Below, piece by piece: positions 63,031-64,000 of a DNA stretch of 64,000 nt (within the stretch, counting starts at the first letter, position 1; every line of letters begins with the position of its first letter). The stretch comes from Alphaproteobacteria bacterium. Its GTDB lineage: Bacteria > Pseudomonadota > Alphaproteobacteria > Caulobacterales > Maricaulaceae. The stretch spans positions 1 to 64,000 of the forward strand of contig JAJRSJ010000037.1 in the NCBI GenBank assembly GCA_024278855.1, read 5' to 3'. The translations under genes were made by a program, and so were the position numbers. The notes beneath the pieces were generated by a model, which was not told where the DNA came from, did not search any database, and saw only the letters and a program-made list of their open reading frames with translations.

Positions 63031-64000
63031 TATTTCTCCTGAAGCGCCGCCGGGCTATCGCCCAAATTATCGCGCAAAAATTTATCCAGGGCTTTGTGAT
63101 AGGCCAACCTGTTTTCACCACGGCTTAGATAATGATCGCCGTATTTTAGCGGTAGATAGGTGACTTTGGCGGTAGATTTTTTAAGGGCGGTTTTCATGAT
63201 TTTGTATTGGTGTTTAAAATCCACAACCATATCCCGGTCCCCGTGGGCCAACAGCAGCGGGGTTTTAAGGTCGTCTGTGCGCCGCGCCGGGGACTGCTGG
63301 CGCATTTCGCTGCGGTTTTTAAAACCGGACGCTATGGAGTATTTTATAGCCTTGCGCTCACCGGCTGCCACCGCGTCATCGATTAGGCGCGGGATGTCCA
63401 TGACCCCGGCAAAACTGGCGGCGCAGGCATATAATTCCGGATTGTTTATAGCGCTAATCACGGCGGCATAACCGCCGTAAGACCCGCCCATGATGCAGAT
63501 GCGGTCTTTGTCGGCATAACCTTTGCCGATTAGCCAATTTACCCCGTCGACAACATCTTCTTGCATAACCTGCCAGTTTTTGCGCCCGGCGTCTTTGTGG
63601 GCTTTGCCGTAACCTGTCGATCCCCTGAAATTCATTTGCAAAACTGCGTAACCGCGCGATACCAAAAACTGGGCGCGGTAATCAAATCCGTCGTAATTTC
63701 GGCTTGCCGGGCCGCCGTGGGGGTAAATGATAAAAGGCATATTTTCGATTTTACGGCCATCATAATAGGCGGGGGGCAGGGTGACATAGCCCGGAATTTT
63801 CGCGCCGTCTCTGGCCGTGTATCTGACATTCACCACCATGGCCACATCATCATTTTTAAGCTCAGGATAAAACTTGGATAGGGTCATGGCCTTATTGGTT
63901 TTGAAATTATACAAAATCATTTCGGGGAGGTAATCCGGCGCAGATACGGCAAGAACCGCCCAAGTCCCGTCCGGAGTTTCGTCGTATGTGCTGACATCAA
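63030..64000 (-). CDS. S9 family prolyl oligopeptidase, 5' end outside the window
   Basis: The open frame continues to the window edge (residues DVSTYDETPDGTWAVLAVSA at the visible start), so the propeller domain is cut off. The catalytic domain is complete: the nucleophile is in GGSYGGYAAV, the aspartate in HGDRDMVVDF and the histidine in YGDHYLS. It strongly resembles its downstream neighbour in the stretch between CHLPPxY-like and GRKNWQVMQEDVVDG regions, so the two are tandem duplicates. Its stop overlaps the neighbour's start (TAATG). Confidence 0.93.
   Translation of the reverse strand, partial: DVSTYDETPDGTWAVLAVSAPDYLPEMILYNFKTNKAMTLSKFYPELKNDDVAMVVNVRYTARDGAKIPGYVTLPPAYYDGRKIENMPFIIYPHGGPASRNYDGFDYRAQFLVSRGYAVLQMNFRGSTGYGKAHKDAGRKNWQVMQEDVVDGVNWLIGKGYADKDRICIMGGSYGGYAAVISAINNPELYACAASFAGVMDIPRLIDDAVAAGERKAIKYSIASGFKNRSEMRQQSPARRTDDLKTPLLLAHGDRDMVVDFKHQYKIMKTALKKSTAKVTYLPLKYGDHYLSRGENRLAYHKALDKFLRDNLGDSPAALQEK

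Noticed and set aside
1-64000. tRNA, rRNA and prophage signatures
   Set aside because: No cloverleaf with a GGTTCGAAT-like arm, no rRNA sequence and no phage structural or integrase gene was seen.

Overview
This is a gene-dense, roughly 50% GC stretch of a bacterial chromosome, most likely a marine-type alphaproteobacterium. The best taxonomic clue is the block rel-pyrE-pdxJ-acpS-lepB-rnc-era-recO, a typical alphaproteobacterial order. The zapA/coiled-coil pair with a 6S RNA beside it, a B12-dependent ribonucleotide reductase, and the beta-helix/cytochrome pair first described around Hyphomonas point the same way. The placement near Hyphomonadales/Maricaulales is inference; no rRNA or tRNA gene lies in the window.

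Layout. (1) 1-8280: an acyl-CoA/ketone catabolic neighbourhood. It holds the end of a TetR regulator, an SDR dehydrogenase, a small membrane protein, a cyclase-family hydrolase and a serine hydrolase. Divergent from these, behind a large palindromic operator candidate, is a four-gene operon of quinone-oxidoreductase-like MDR, acyl-CoA ligase and E1 alpha/beta of a 2-oxo acid dehydrogenase. (2) 8281-13310: an IS3-type transposase scrap, dusA, a TauE exporter, an aspartic protease, cobT and a leucine dehydrogenase. (3) 13383-17864: a MITE-like element, then sulfur-handling genes (TPMT, a BLH-type phosphatase, a persulfide-dioxygenase-like hydrolase and two rhodaneses) and a sterol-desaturase-type hydroxylase. 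(4) 18031-24560: dnaN, recF, a HAD hydrolase, a MaoC hydratase, ribF and aspS. (5) 24623-33498: a pentapeptide-repeat protein, nrdJ, an M2 peptidase, and a MarR regulator divergent from 4-hydroxyphenylpyruvate dioxygenase. (6) 33666-41128: the rel-to-recO housekeeping operon. (7) 41112-53283: a TonB receptor, parC, lemA/M48 protease, paired M16 proteases, a beta-helix protein with a diheme cytochrome, and 6S RNA. (8) 53284-57552: zapA with its partner, gap, pgk, and a membrane/XRE trio. (9) 57724-64000: a radical SAM protein, a restriction-modification pair in AT-richer DNA, and two S9 peptidases.

Six genes (aspS, the pentapeptide gene, nrdJ, rel, the complete S9 peptidase and the cytosine methyltransferase) are each broken by what reads as the loss of one base, five of them in homopolymer runs. 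aspS and rel are normally essential or important, so assembly or sequencing error is the simplest explanation. The methyltransferase also has a stop codon in its N-terminal helix-turn-helix, so it may be truly altered or phase-variable.

The most unusual non-coding material is: a 167-bp MITE-like hairpin that supplies the C-terminus and stop of a neighbouring gene, with a solitary copy of its end 18 kb away; a separate 172-bp nested palindrome read in frame as part of a rhodanese lipoprotein; three spaced copies of a palindromic motif between the TonB receptor and parC; and 14-15-bp tandem duplications beginning at stop codons or gene junctions. No CRISPR array, prophage or intact insertion sequence was seen.
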